Below, piece by piece: positions 24,711 through 36,066 of a DNA stretch of 64,000 bases (within the stretch, counting starts at the first letter, position 1; the number at the start of each line of letters is the position of its first letter). This stretch comes from Lottia gigantea (Eukaryota; Mollusca; Gastropoda; Lottiidae): positions 2,374,440-2,438,439 of the forward strand of contig NW_008709146.1 in the NCBI RefSeq assembly GCF_000327385.1. The letters are read 5' to 3'. Made by a program: the position numbers and the translations under genes. The notes beneath the pieces were generated by a model. It did not search any database and was not told the origin of the DNA. It saw only the letters and a list, made by a program, of their open reading frames with translations.

Positions 24711-26094
24711 AATCATTCATTCCAACTTTCATATTTACATCAGAAGGTCCGTTGATAAATTCTTCCATCAATTATCTAATGGTATTGTGCACGTACTTGC
24801 TCTGTTAATGTAGATAATGAAGAACGGATGAGGTTTGGTGTCCGATGAGGTGTATGGATTAGCGAAACAAACATGGTACGAGTCTGCAACCACGCACCGC
24901 AAACCGTACCTTGCTCTTTCCCACCTTCAGATACAGATCCTTCTCTGTAGCTGATGTCGCTACTCGTGTTTGATTTGCATGTTTCAAGGAATACCCAGAA
25001 AACAGAATCGATTCTGATGCTTTGCTATTACTCAACAACGGGGCTATTAAATGATTTAAAGATACTAAGAGCAGGTTAAGAAGTTTAATGAGTAAGTAAA
25101 AGACTGCACTACAACTTTATTTGTCTGTATTCCGAGTGTTTCCAATGCAACATTATTCTCTTTAATAGATTCAAAGCCGAGTTAGTGTAAAATTATCTAC
25201 TTATACAAGCTCATAATATCATTTTTACGAGGAAATGTGCAAGTTTGATCTATTTACGAGAGAAATTTGTCTGTGAACGAGGGAATAAGGCAAATAGAGT
25301 TGTTGAATATGATGCTTTGATCCAGTCTGCCAGACTGCTCTAAATAAATTATCTCTTATTATTTGATGTAATTGAAATGTTAAATCATCGCTAACTTCAT
25401 TTCTAGTGTAAATTCAAAACATTTTATGTTAAAACATAAGCCCTAAGAGTGTGATGTTCTTACTGTTTGTTCCTTGTTTACCAAATTCTCTTGAGACACC
25501 CGAGGCAATTGAAAGTATTCTGGTGGACTGGTCTCGTGTCTGATTGGGCTCTGTATAGAGCTTGCAAAACAGATCAAAGTTAACTCACACTAGAGATAAC
25601 TAACACTACAATTATTAGCATGGCCAATTTTTTAATGTAGGTTATGTTTTAATATAATATCTGTGATGTGTCAGCTTCGTTATTAATTATATGAGTATAA
25701 ATTTCATATACCGATTAAATACGCTTGATGTCACAATTTATGCAAATGGATAATATTTGAATAATATGTGACAACAGGAAGCCATATATGTCTTGACCCC
25801 CGTTAGAGCTCTATTGAAACTCGAGATATAAACTGTTCATAAATTGTTAATATTTGACACCTTGTATATCCTTTAATGAATTATCTGTCTTCAACCTAGT
25901 CTTTAGACCCATTTCAATATCCTGGTTTATTTCTTTAAACGGGAAGCAATTTCACGCCCCATAAAGATCGGCACTACCGATTTAAATGCAAATAGAGTAA
26001 ATAAGCTTAATAAACTATTGGCTGAAACTGGGGAAGACAGGGGGTCAATGACATAAAGATCGACTGTTTGAAGTCTATTAAACGGTACATTGAT
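24711..26094. other. Non-coding stretch
   Basis: No gene is seen. CGCAAACCGTACC at 24898-24910 recurs inverted at 30370-30382, an isolated 13-bp match. Confidence 0.45.
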
Positions 26095-26153
26095 AATAAA
26101 GGAGTTCTAGTGCAATAAAAGGGGTTCATGGTATAATACGGGGTCCACTGGGG
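26095..26153. repeat. Degenerate tandem repeat, about 20-bp period
   Basis: Three successive segments begin AATAAAGGAGTTC, AATAAAAGGGGTTC and AATACGGGGTCC at 19-21 bp spacing. The copies are diverged, so the array is old. Confidence 0.5.
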
Positions 26154-26284
26154 ATTAATCACTTCTTTATACTCGGGTCATATCGTCCTTATGACCTTCT
26201 TACGACCTTGAAAATAAAAGGTAACTATATGTGCATGTGTCTGATGTGGTTGATAAATTGGGACCATACACGTGAATTTATATC

Positions 26285-26425
26285 AGAACTATTACAGCTG
26301 TGACAATATACCTTGCCCCATCAGATTGTCTTCAACAAACACTGGGAATAGAATACAGGACTTGGTGTTATTTGGACAAGTGCATCAGAACACTGACAAA
26401 ATGGCTTTTACATCAACTTTGTTAG
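26285..26425 (-). mobile_element. tRNA-derived SINE relic
   Basis: On the minus strand, TGTCAGTGTTCTGATGCACT resembles a tRNA D arm. It is followed by TTGTCC, then ACCAAGTCCTG and a decayed B box TATTCTATTCCCAG, in the order and rough spacing of a serine/leucine-like tRNA head. Beyond it, GATGGGGCAAGGTAT resembles the conserved start of the body of common invertebrate SINEs (a GGGCAAGG motif). Both boxes carry several changes, so the copy is old. The ends are approximate. Confidence 0.5.
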
Positions 26426-27672
26426 CTCACACATTAAGCTATGACAATTTCATTTAAATGTTAAATTGAAACAAGAGACCATGTCTAATCAAATTGACGT
26501 AGTGTGTTATGTGTTGGTGGTGTTCAAGAGAACGTCTGACAAGACAGGACAAAAGAATGATTGTCAAGCTGCCGTTGTCTTCAGTTAAGCAATGTGTTTT
26601 AATAATAATTGTTCCTGTCCTTCTGTCTTGTTTGCTTTATATGGGTCAACAAGTTGAACAAAACCAATGCACCAGTTATAACCCTCAGAATGTATTATAA
26701 AATGAAAATCGACGCGAAGGCAATTTTAAAAGACACTGCAGATATGGTTTACGGACGAAATTCAAATTCATTTATATTATGAAAGCTGAAATGTTCAAAG
26801 CAACTTCAAATGAATGTCGTTCGTTCTAAACAAAATCTTATTTAGTACGATATCAGCGAAATGCAGCCATCAAAGAGAAGCATTCTGTAACTTGGTCTAA
26901 TTGAATCAGCTCTGTACTTTATATTTTACCAATCTGTAATGAGTGATAGAAAGACTGTTTCTAACCTTTGACTCTTTACTTTTAGAAGTAAAATAATCGT
27001 AGAAGCTTGCTAATGAAGTAAAATAGCAAGTTGAGTAAGAGTAATAATATTATATGAGAAAAAGGATTTCCCTGTCCGCTCTAACGATTCCTATTTGATG
27101 TGATTAATATAAGTTCTGTATGTAATGAGGCGGGTATAATATACAGTAATATTTGTTATTTAAAAATAATTCTATTTAATTTGATAGAATAAGATTTGTG
27201 GGAGAAGATACCGTTATGATATTCTATAGTAATGAATAGTTGGCTTAATTTGATGAGCAGGGGGTTCTGATTACCAGCCTCATACTGCTTGTCTAATCAG
27301 GTTGCTTATGGTTTTTCTTTTCAAAGGATTAATGAATTTTCTAAGCTTTCCGTCTCCGGATTAATGCCTTTTAACTCTTGTAAGAATTAATTTACTTATC
27401 AGAACACCACAGATAGACACGCTAATGGAAATTATAAATTCAATTTTAAAAGATTTGAATTCTTAATGGATCCGTGGGAAGAATCTATTGTTGCTTTTTG
27501 ATGGTTTATAATCTAATATATGTGATATCTATGGTGCACAGCGTGATACGGTATCTAGTATATAAAAACCACATTCAGTTTAGGTTCTTGGCTTCTGAAA
27601 GATATGAAATTATCAAATTTTGACTTCTTTGAACAATACATTTTCTCTGGAATTATCTGATATACACGTAGA
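26426..27672. other. Non-coding stretch
   Basis: No gene or repeat was recognised. Confidence 0.5.
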
Positions 27673-27954
27673 CTATCCTCTTAGCTTATCTACGTGATTA
27701 AAAGGTTTCCTGATGCTCCTCAATATCTCTTGCAGAAATCCATATGAAAACTGATAGTGAATCAGAAAGTTTAATACCATGCTGTGGATTATCTGCTCTA
27801 TTTGATGCGTGGGTTCAAAAAGTAGAGGAAGGACAATGGTGTCCAGTTGAAAATCATCATCTTTATCCAGATAAAAACGATTTGAATTATGTCTAATGTG
27901 TTTGAAAAAAGCATTTGTATCTGAAACATTATTGAATTTATCTGTAAAGCTCAA
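27673..27954 (-). CDS. Orphan open frame of 93 codons, probably chance
   Basis: The frame is open from a TTG at 27952-27954, with a TGA two codons before it, to a TAG. It has no ATG at its start, so if real it would have to be an internal exon. A pyrimidine-rich acceptor-like stretch (TTTCTCTCGGTCGCTCTGTC, then CAG) lies upstream on the minus strand, but the in-frame stop falls between it and the frame. The product has an acidic patch (DKDDD) and no domain I recognise. It is probably accidental. Confidence 0.1.
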   Translation of the reverse strand: MSFTDKFNNVSDTNAFFKHIRHNSNRFYLDKDDDFQLDTIVLPLLFEPTHQIEQIIHSMVLNFLIHYQFSYGFLQEILRSIRKPFNHVDKLRG

Positions 27955-28223
27955 TGCGCCTCAAGATGACACCTGGACAGAGCGACCGAGAGAAATCGAC
28001 TCAGTTTGTTGTATCAACAACTTGAAAATTTATATATTCTGAAGCGCCATCTTTCAAAACTCTATACCACCAAGTTGCAAATTTGTTTGAATGTTTTGTT
28101 CAGGTTTTTGTGGAAGATTTTAAAAAAAGAGAAGCAATTGAAAATGTGTGTATATCCGCCTTACCATTTGGTGCTTAGACCTTAAAGTTAAAGCAGTGTC
28201 CATGTATGACATGTATTGTACAT

Positions 28224-28355
28224 GATAGATAATGGTAGTATAATAATATCAATGATTATAAAACACAGTTTGAGATGTACAAGATTAATTATATATCTCA
28301 ATTATAACTATAGTACTATAATCACCCGATCATTATCCACTATATTATTATCTAT
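28224..28355. repeat. Imperfect palindromic element (about 130 bp)
   Basis: The left arm (28224-28260, starting ATAGATAATGG and ending GATTATA) matches, with gaps, the reverse complement of the right arm (28317-28355). The centre contains a further TGAGAT/ATCTCA pairing. The whole could fold into one long hairpin, as foldback or miniature inverted-repeat elements do. It is very AT-rich, which makes weak pairing easier by chance. No target duplication was identified. Confidence 0.4.
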
Positions 28356-28524
28356 ATCTGACCATTCATACCTATATTAGTTTAATAAACTAAACATTAT
28401 TGTAACAGCGGGATCTCAGACATTACTAGTAAAGCTGAAAGGCTGTAATTTAATCAATTGTGTTTTCAAAGTTAAATGTAATGACACAGTCTATGGTGAC
28501 TTTTAGAAAAAAAGTGGTATCATG

Positions 28525-28730
28525 TGAAATTAGAATTTCATGGCGTCTAGTCGTTTGGGTGGGACAATAAACCAAGGCCACATCTGCTACAGACTGTACA
28601 CGTGAAAGATCACTCGTCAATTTGAAATCGCAAAATAGTAGGCTAATGCCACTGTCCTCATTGCCCTCATTGCGTTGCCCGAGTAGGTAAAAAAAGACAT
28701 AAATCTTCATTCATCTCCTTTCATTTACTA
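28525..28730 (+). repeat. Unnamed dispersed repeat, copy 1
   Basis: This segment aligns by eye to 31165-31395 in the same orientation. The shared words come in the same order: GCGTCTAGTCGTT versus GCGCCTAGTCGTT, TACAGAC, a TTTGAAA block, TAATGCC(A/G)CTGTCCT, CATTGCGTTGCC versus CATGGCGTTGCC, and an ending CCTTTCATTT versus CCTATCATTT. Small indels separate the blocks, so the copies are old. A minus-strand open frame of 86 codons (28450-28710) overlaps it and is not shared with the other copy as far as I can see. The family is not recognised. It could be a SINE body, a LINE 3' end or a DNA-transposon fragment. Confidence 0.6.
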
Positions 28731-29547
28731 GCCGAAGTTCACTCTGATTTTGTTTAAGGTGTTATTTAAATGATATCTTATTCGTGGCTTTGATCTTCTG
28801 TGATTCTGTGCTAGCAGAAACTGCATCGATTCGGGCGGTAGATTACCAGATTTCCAAAACTAAGAATCACTGCGGACCTCACCATTCATGCAGTATTGAC
28901 CCGCGTAAATAATAAAGAATCAGTAATATTACCGCAATTTGAATACCATCAGATAAGCAAACTTAATGGTCATTGGTAGCATGGAATGTAAACTGATTTC
29001 CGCTTCTCATAAATTTAGGGTTCAAATAGAATCCTCGAGATCCCAATTATTGTTAGAAGTTAACTATGGTCAGATGTCTGTTGATAACAGTGAATGATTA
29101 GATTGAATTGTCTTCAAAATAATAAATATACAGTAGATAGATGATAAATAATGATGCTAACAGATGTTAAAAATCATTATAGATCATACCTTCAACAAGG
29201 CATAGTGGTCATTCTGATTAAAACACACCATATAAACAACATTTATCTACGATATTATCATTAGAAACATATTTTGAAGCCATGATTTATGATATTTTGT
29301 TTTTTGTGACAAGATAAATATGATTTTGTCTCGAACAGATGGACTGAAAATTGCCGAGAAATATTTCTAGTAGAGTGGTGATGGACGTTTTAATTTTCAG
29401 CATAATGAAAGCTCATTATGTTCACTGTTATACTGAAATATGAATAGTTATTTTAAACTTAATTAAATTAATTTAACACCAGTCATTATTAAATTTTGCT
29501 TTAAGATAAACATACATTGACTATAAAAGCTTCTTTTTTAACCTCTC
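28731..29547. other. Non-coding stretch
   Basis: No gene is seen. A weak tRNA-like pair of boxes near 28975 and 29020 was judged too poor to call. Confidence 0.4.
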
Positions 29548-29598
29548 GTGATATCAGCATCCGCTGGAAGCGAACGTTAACTTGTCATCTACCTACCT
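29548..29598 (+). repeat. Dispersed short motif, copy 2
   Basis: GATATCAGCATCC and then GCTGGAAGCGAACGTTAACT match the copy at 4757 almost base for base, and both continue into CTACCTACC. Flanking DNA differs. The 98-codon + frame that runs across it (29517-29813) therefore passes through repeat sequence and is not supported as a gene. Confidence 0.6.
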
Positions 29599-31164
29599 AC
29601 CACCTCCGAACGGCCAAAAAAGTCAGAACAGTTTGTGACACAAAAAATGCCAATCATTATTTAGAGAACGATTGTAGATTGCCAGATACTGTGCGTAATT
29701 CGGGAGACCATAAATTGTTCCTACTACTACAGGATCGGAGCACAATTCCCCGCCTAGAAAGAAAGAATCGAAACAGCTGTTTTTTTTACAAACATAACAA
29801 CTTATGTTCCTGAGGATCACTTACTTCTAGCTATTCTGTGGCCAAACCTCATTTATCTTTCTTGGAACATCCCTACCCATTTGCAGCTAAGTCGACAGGA
29901 ATTAAACTCATAAGGTGGATGACTTGTAGTTCGTGAAAACGTAAATCTATTTTCTACAAAATACTATCCTGCCGAGTCTACAGACCTAGAAATAGAGTGA
30001 GTAAATCAATCGTGATGGAGAGGTGATAAACCATCATTTCCAATGATTTGTCTGACCTGTCATATTCAATTATAAAACATTCAATTTGAATCAGAAAAAC
30101 TCTAGTCTTTGATTTCCTTCAGTCTGTAGTAAACTGTCTTTAGTTCAATCATTCCATGATAGATTTACTTTCAAATGTCTTGATGGCTTTGGAACAACTT
30201 TCTTTTCATCAATTACATTTGTTCAATACAAAGGTCAGAAACGAAATACCATGCTTCAACAAATATGCACGTTGATAGTGCAAAGCTGTTAGTAAATTTA
30301 TAAACAAAAAATATCCACCTCGTTTAACGTGATTCATTCATGAGATGCATCAGAATTCGTTGCGTATTCGGTACGGTTTGCGTTGGGTCAATTGCATTCG
30401 AAAAAAACAATTAGTGAATAAAGTCATAACAAATTCATCAAAATCACTGAATTGAATAGAAAACTAAAGTGCGTTTGATTCACCTGTCCGGAACATCATT
30501 ATAGGCCATCAATCAGAAATATGATGCATGTCATACAGGGTCAGATAATCGGACTAATAGTCATTTATCATTGTAACGCAGTACGATACGGTAATCCGAA
30601 ACTCTCAAACTTGATAAATGATAAAAACAGATCAGCTCTGGCTTTATTCATCTAATATTCACTCTGATTCTCATTTTGACAACCCGATTCTTTGATTCCT
30701 AAGATTTATTGCTATCATTTTAAAACGCGTTGACAGTTAAAATGGCGGCTTGTAGTAGGCCACCTGGTGCCAACAACAAGCGTTAAGATTTGACTGTCAT
30801 GTAAAACGCCTAGTGCTGTACTATTAAGAGAAATTAGTAATTTAACAAGCGATGAAGTTACCAATTAATTTCTAATGAGTATCTTTGGTACTAATACTGG
30901 CACATTTAAGTCACAGTGTGTCATTATCTTTAGTCACTAATTATCAATTAATAATGCTGGTGTTGATGGTTAATATCATTGTAGTTTGGCAAGCCGGTTA
31001 ATCCACCCCTTTCCCGCCACTTTTAATTTCCAATGCACATGAAGAAGGTCGCTTTTCTGTTTAAGTGATCTTTGGAATTTAATCATGTCCACCACTACTA
31101 GTTCAATACCGACATAGGCCAGGTTAACATCGAGTTAACATTTTGAAATCATGTCAGGTCGGAG
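29599..31164. other. Non-coding stretch
   Basis: No gene is seen. A YY1-like AAAATGGCGGCTT lies at 30739-30751. Confidence 0.45.
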
Positions 31165-31395
31165 GGACTGACATTGAAAAAAGCGCCTAGTCGTTCGCTA
31201 TGAACAATATCTGATGTCCCGTGTGGTACAGACAATTTATGTTACAGATCCTCCGACAGTTTGAAAAAGAGTTAATGCCGCTGTCCTGGCAAAATATACT
31301 CCAATGCACACTGCATGGCGTTGCCAGTTGTCATTAGCCAAATAAGGTGTTGAAAAGTAGGACGTAAAATCCACCAAACTTCCTATCATTTCTGA
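31165..31395 (+). repeat. Unnamed dispersed repeat, copy 2
   Basis: This is the partner of the segment at 28525-28730, aligned over about 200 bp with the block order preserved. The key word GTTAATGCCGCTGTCCTGG lies at 31271-31289. It is slightly longer than copy 1 because of an insertion before CATGGCGTTGCC. No clear terminal repeats or tail were found. Confidence 0.6.
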
Positions 31396-32790
31396 ATCAG
31401 TTTGCAATTGAGCGACAGACTTTCACTGGGGATTAAAAAATTAAAACCATCTGCTGATTTGTGATTGCAATCTCTGTAACGGTTTGGGACCGCCTGTCAT
31501 TTCGCCAATAGACTGTTTATGCCAATTGGTCATGGGAATAGAATTTCTACACGACTGGACGTTAACTGACCTTAACTGACCACTGATATTATTGGATTAT
31601 TATGATAATAACTTTATTTGATAACTAGAGGCAAACATCACGTTGATGACCAGTCAATAAACCAGTTGTGAGGGTTTTAGACAATGCTGGTAGATAACTT
31701 GGTATTAGGATGGTCTGTTGCTTCTATTGTTTGTTCACTTTCTCTCAACTCTCTTAATTAATGACCCTTTGTTTTGTGCCAAGAAGAAAGAGTAAATGGA
31801 CTCCGTGTTCAGTCAGTTATTTGCTTGATTCGTTATTTTTGATAATTCACGGTGCAAACATTTATAATCTGTTTGCAACAAATTAGATGGGATTGTTAAA
31901 TGGCGAATTCAAGGGGATGTATTTTGTTACGTTAATGGTCTGCTTTTGGATTCCGAAATCTGGTTTAATGTATGCAAAGGCAGCTTTGATGATAATGACA
32001 CCAGAACATTTATAGATAGCGATTTAACAACATATCCTCCCCTTCTTCGTTGTTGAAGACCTATGACCAGGCATTATTAAGAAAATCAAACGAACATTTT
32101 TTATGACTTTACGGTAAAAGATCTCAACTTCTTGAATTCGAGTAATGTCTTTTGTATTTTATGTGATTTGCTTTTGGGTGTATGTGCTTATCTGCTTTTT
32201 GTTTGGAACAGTTGGATGCCAATAATTGATTACTGTATCTAAATCTTATATTCCCAGGATTATGCGCTTTAATATTCTCATGTTGATTTTTATATATGAG
32301 CACGCGTTGCATGTATCCAGTTATCTTAATAGGTTCGAGCGGAAACCTACACCATGGTGTGAATGACCTTAGGCCTTCCAATTTATCTGGTCCAGCCTTC
32401 CGTTCCCTAGAGCAGACTATTATTTAGTTGTGCCATTTAGTAGATTAAAAAACTACATGAACAATTCCCTGTAATGATTGTATTGTACAGCATTAATACG
32501 ACAATACAACATTCCTAGTTTTATAGACTTCCCTCGTCACTTGAATAATTCAATCAGCCACATTCTCCAACAGTTAAAGAGATTAAGTGAAACGATGAAA
32601 TCAGATAAGCATGAAATGTGACCAGTGGTAAACTTGGTCTAGACTTGATGAGTATAAATCAGAGAATTGGTGATAAGTTAGTTGACCTCTTATATCGCAT
32701 AGACTGACCATGTGCAGTGGCCAGAGAAAACTTTTGCGATTTTCTGATGATCAAGGCCCTTGTCATGGTATGATAAACTAGGTGTCGAGT
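31396..32790. other. Non-coding stretch
   Basis: No gene or repeat was recognised. A minus frame of 85 codons (32124-32381) is within chance length. Confidence 0.5.
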
Positions 32791-33111
32791 TCATTCAGTT
32801 GCACAAAATCTCTCACGAAACCAACGCTGGTATGCTGGCTCTACATCGTAAAATATGCAAAAATAATAATCAGTATCAAAGGCTACAAAAAAGTCATATT
32901 TACCAATGAACTGAAATACAATTCTCCGAACAAAACACCAAAGTTTTGGAAATAGTGCACGGAGTTCTGACTTGGGGTCACTATACCCAAACATTGCTGT
33001 AATTCCAATAATGTTGATATTCTTTATAGCGTGTAATTCGTGCGGATATTCACATTCTGTGTGATAAATCCTCTTTGCATAATAATATCGTGCGTTGGGC
33101 TCAAAAGACAT
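32791..33111 (-). CDS. Orphan open frame of 106 codons, possible exon of unknown gene
   Basis: The frame opens with ATG at 33109-33111 and ends in TGA at 32791-32793. Immediately upstream on the minus strand is an acceptor-like stretch, GGCTTTTTACCAG, ending two bases before the ATG, with TGCTAAT as a possible branch point about 30 nt before the junction. A TTTCGTGAGA donor-like word occurs near the 3' end. The product is rich in Tyr and Phe (DTDYYFCIFYD and similar), contains two Trp and many acidic residues, and is poor in the Lys/Asn/Ile expected of random AT-rich DNA, which makes it the most protein-like frame of the window. I recognise no family. It could be a terminal exon of a nested minus-strand gene, or accidental. 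Confidence 0.22.
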   Translation of the reverse strand: MSFEPNARYYYAKRIYHTECEYPHELHAIKNINIIGITAMFGYSDPKSELRALFPKLWCFVRRIVFQFIGKYDFFVAFDTDYYFCIFYDVEPAYQRWFRERFCATE

Positions 33112-36018
33112 TTCTGGTAAAAAGCCAATTGCTAATTAGCAGCTGTAGAATTTTATTCATATTCATTTATGATTCACCATATTAAAGCAAACAGTCTGAA
33201 TATAAAAACAGGAAAGAATGAATTGAACTGTGAATAGCGTGTCGTGATTCGGCTCTAAGATAATTCCAAACTGTAGAATTAGATTTCTCTCATGTTTGAC
33301 GGAATCTAAAGATAAGCTACCATGTTTCCTGACCTGTCATTTAGCGTCAATAGAAGCGAGAAAATTGGCGTGGAACTATCGGCTAGAGTTTAAGGAATTA
33401 TGATGGTTGTTAGAAACGGTAATGACGAAGAATTGAATTACACGAGAATGGACTAGTGAATGTGACAATACCATTACTCTGCTACTTTCTCACTAACTTA
33501 ATATCAAAACCTTCAAATGTTCTTTACATCAACTAGAAAATAAATGAGAAACGAGGGGAATGAATACAATAAAGTTGGATGTTCTTAATGTTGTGTTGAA
33601 TATATGCAGTGCATTGTTGCTTTTGAATCAACAATCTTGTATTGTATTTTTCAATGTAATATTGGACAATCCGTTTTGGAATAGGGAAGTAACGGATATG
33701 TCATATATGTTAGTCCTTGCTACCAACAAAAGTCAGTGTCACCGTCACAAAGCACTCGTAGACGGTCAATGCTTTTTGAAACCTTGTGGCATTATGCCAC
33801 ACCGAAAAAGTAGTCCCCAAAGGACAGTGGGATATGAGAATTCCAAAAATTTATATGAAAGTTGGCCATCTGCAATAACTGCAGTGTGCGCTTATCTGCT
33901 TCTGTCGTACAAGTATAAAAAAAATAACAACTAAACCAATTTAATCTAATGCTGTATTTGAAATATTCGAGGAAGATTGGTTTCCTATTCAATTATTTTG
34001 GAGTAGAATTATTATTCATATTTGCCTGCAATACATTCTCAATGAAAGATGTCGATGTAATCCTCGCTTAATTCCCTACTTCTGACCATTCCACCTGTAG
34101 CTTCAATATAATTAACACCAATCTTAACTGAATATGAGTCATCGAAATGTTAACTGGCTCCCCAAAGCTATACTTGGCATATTCAATATTCATGTCGTAC
34201 ATGGTAGTTAAGGATCAAGTGTGTAAAGACTGTGTTTGGTGGAATATAATCTATTTAAAAGGCAATATGGTTAATATTGTAATACGTCATTATATGATGG
34301 TACAAAATGTATTTTCTTTAAAAAACATGTCAAAGATGCTCAGTTATCTTTCCTCTTTCCGCGTTCCGCATATAACACAGATAAGACGGAAAATGATGCT
34401 CCTGAGAGCATCTACGGACGAGTCGGATTTATTTCTATATAATTCCATTTGGGATAGATTTCAGGAATTGCCAAGAAAATTCCAACTCAGTCTCCCACCC
34501 CCTCAGCTTTTCGTACGGCACTGAATAATCGACGAGATGGTGGATATTCTGTCAGCAGTAAAATTGAATAGAGAAAAAAACCCCCACTACCTTGGAGAGT
34601 TGAGGATAAAAGAGGATTATAATAATACTATAGAAGTGTTATATCTATCTGATTAGATCGAAATCTTCTCTCTATTCATACTATCAACCTTACACAGTAA
34701 AACGTTGCTGATTGATTTCTCACTCGAGTAGAAAATCAGAGATCGATACCCTGAACCGTACAGTGGAGTTGAGAATAAAGACTATCTATCGAACACATGA
34801 TAGCTTGATTGATACAAGACGGTACATGTCTTTATGTCTTATGTATAATGTACTGTCTCGTCTCAATAGACGAGGTACTATGTGTTCAATGGGCTGTCCG
34901 ATGCGGGCGTGGTTTGCTTCGTCGATTATCCCACACCTTATGTTGTAGTAGTCACCTTTACTTCTTTATATTACTCATCCATGAGCACTGTGGAAATGAT
35001 TATCAGTGGGCATCACGTATGGTGATGTCAGTAAGCGTTAGCATGTGCTCAAATGAACCAGTACCTCCCGTCATGGAGTGCATTTTCTTCCAAGTGCACT
35101 AAAAATATACCAGTATTGTTCGGATCAAGCAAGTGGATGCACATCGGGAAATGGTGCCTTCATAATGCGGATTTACATAGATGTATTTTATGCTACCAAT
35201 TCCATCCTGCAGCGACCTGAGTCTGTGATTCACCATACATATTCAAGAGGAGTTGTTATAAAGATTAGCCTGAGGGTGAAATAAAAGATAGGATATTCGA
35301 GGATATTTTGCTATCAAACTACCACTTCTTTACCATGTCAACATTCACACTTCAATCTCAACTTAAAGTAGAAAATATTGAACCAACTGACTCTATTCAT
35401 GTTAGCGGATGTTGCGTACATCTTTATAACACTAGCACTCCAAATGATAAACGATTTTAAAACGATTTCAGAATATGTACATAAAAGGGTATCGCGATCA
35501 CAAAAATGCATACAAGATATCTGCATTAATATATAAATAGTATATTTCTTAAAAGTAATGGTTTGCGTTTAAATATTCATTCCTTCCATGCACATTTATA
35601 CATTGAAGCTACGGGTTTCGTGGAAAAGATCAGCGTAATACTCCAGGAGGGTAAACTGACCTAATTCTGGGTGACCAATCTGATGACAAATTGTATGTTC
35701 CAAGATGTTTTCTGTAAGTTTTTTTTCAAGTATGATGTTTATCTGAAACCGTTGTTTATGAAAAACTTTGCTCAATTCAGTCGTATATTAAGTAGGGTAG
35801 CTTTGTTGTGTCTGATTTATCTGTTTACAGTATGGGAAATCTGTGTATCACCAACACCAGACTCAGTTTGTCGTGACGTTCATCAAGATAAACTCCGCAA
35901 GTTAATCAAGTTAATATTCTAATCAACCATCTAGTTATCACATTTATTCAACAGTTCATCACAATTACTGGCTTTATTTCTATATAATATACCTTATTAT
36001 ATCCTTACACCATGTGCC
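33112..36018. other. Non-coding stretch with long chance frames
   Basis: Open + frames of 124 codons (33560-33934) and 125 codons (34147-34524) occur, but neither shows a domain, balanced composition or splice signals at its ends. They fit the tail of the length distribution expected at this base composition. No repeat was recognised. Confidence 0.4.
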
Positions 36019-36066
36019 TTAACACGTGTTAATCCAAGATGGCGTTGATAATATTCAAGATGGCCA
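36019..36066. promoter_or_regulatory. E-box palindrome next to paired YY1-like words
   Basis: TTAACACGTGTTAA at 36019-36032 is a perfect 14-bp palindrome centred on the E-box CACGTG. Directly after it, AAGATGGCG (36036) and AAGATGGCC (36057) repeat at a 21-bp interval and resemble the YY1 core. The compact cluster could be a regulatory site; binding is not shown by sequence alone. Confidence 0.28.

Noticed and set aside
28450-28710. 86-codon minus frame
   Set aside because: It lies over the unnamed repeat and its reading is not shared with the other copy as far as can be seen.
28970-29040. Possible tRNA-like SINE (TAGCATGG and GGTTCAAATAGAATCC)
   Set aside because: The spacing is right but both boxes are poor and the B box would need an insertion. 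Not above chance.
29517-29813. 98-codon + frame
   Set aside because: It runs through a dispersed repeat copy, and the product resembles nothing known.
33560-33934. 124-codon + frame
   Set aside because: The hydrophobic start could be taken for a signal segment, but the rest has no domain and the 3' end is an A-rich run. It is overlapped by a minus frame of similar quality.
34147-34524. 125-codon + frame
   Set aside because: No recognisable family and a Met- and Ser-rich random-looking product. Judged accidental.
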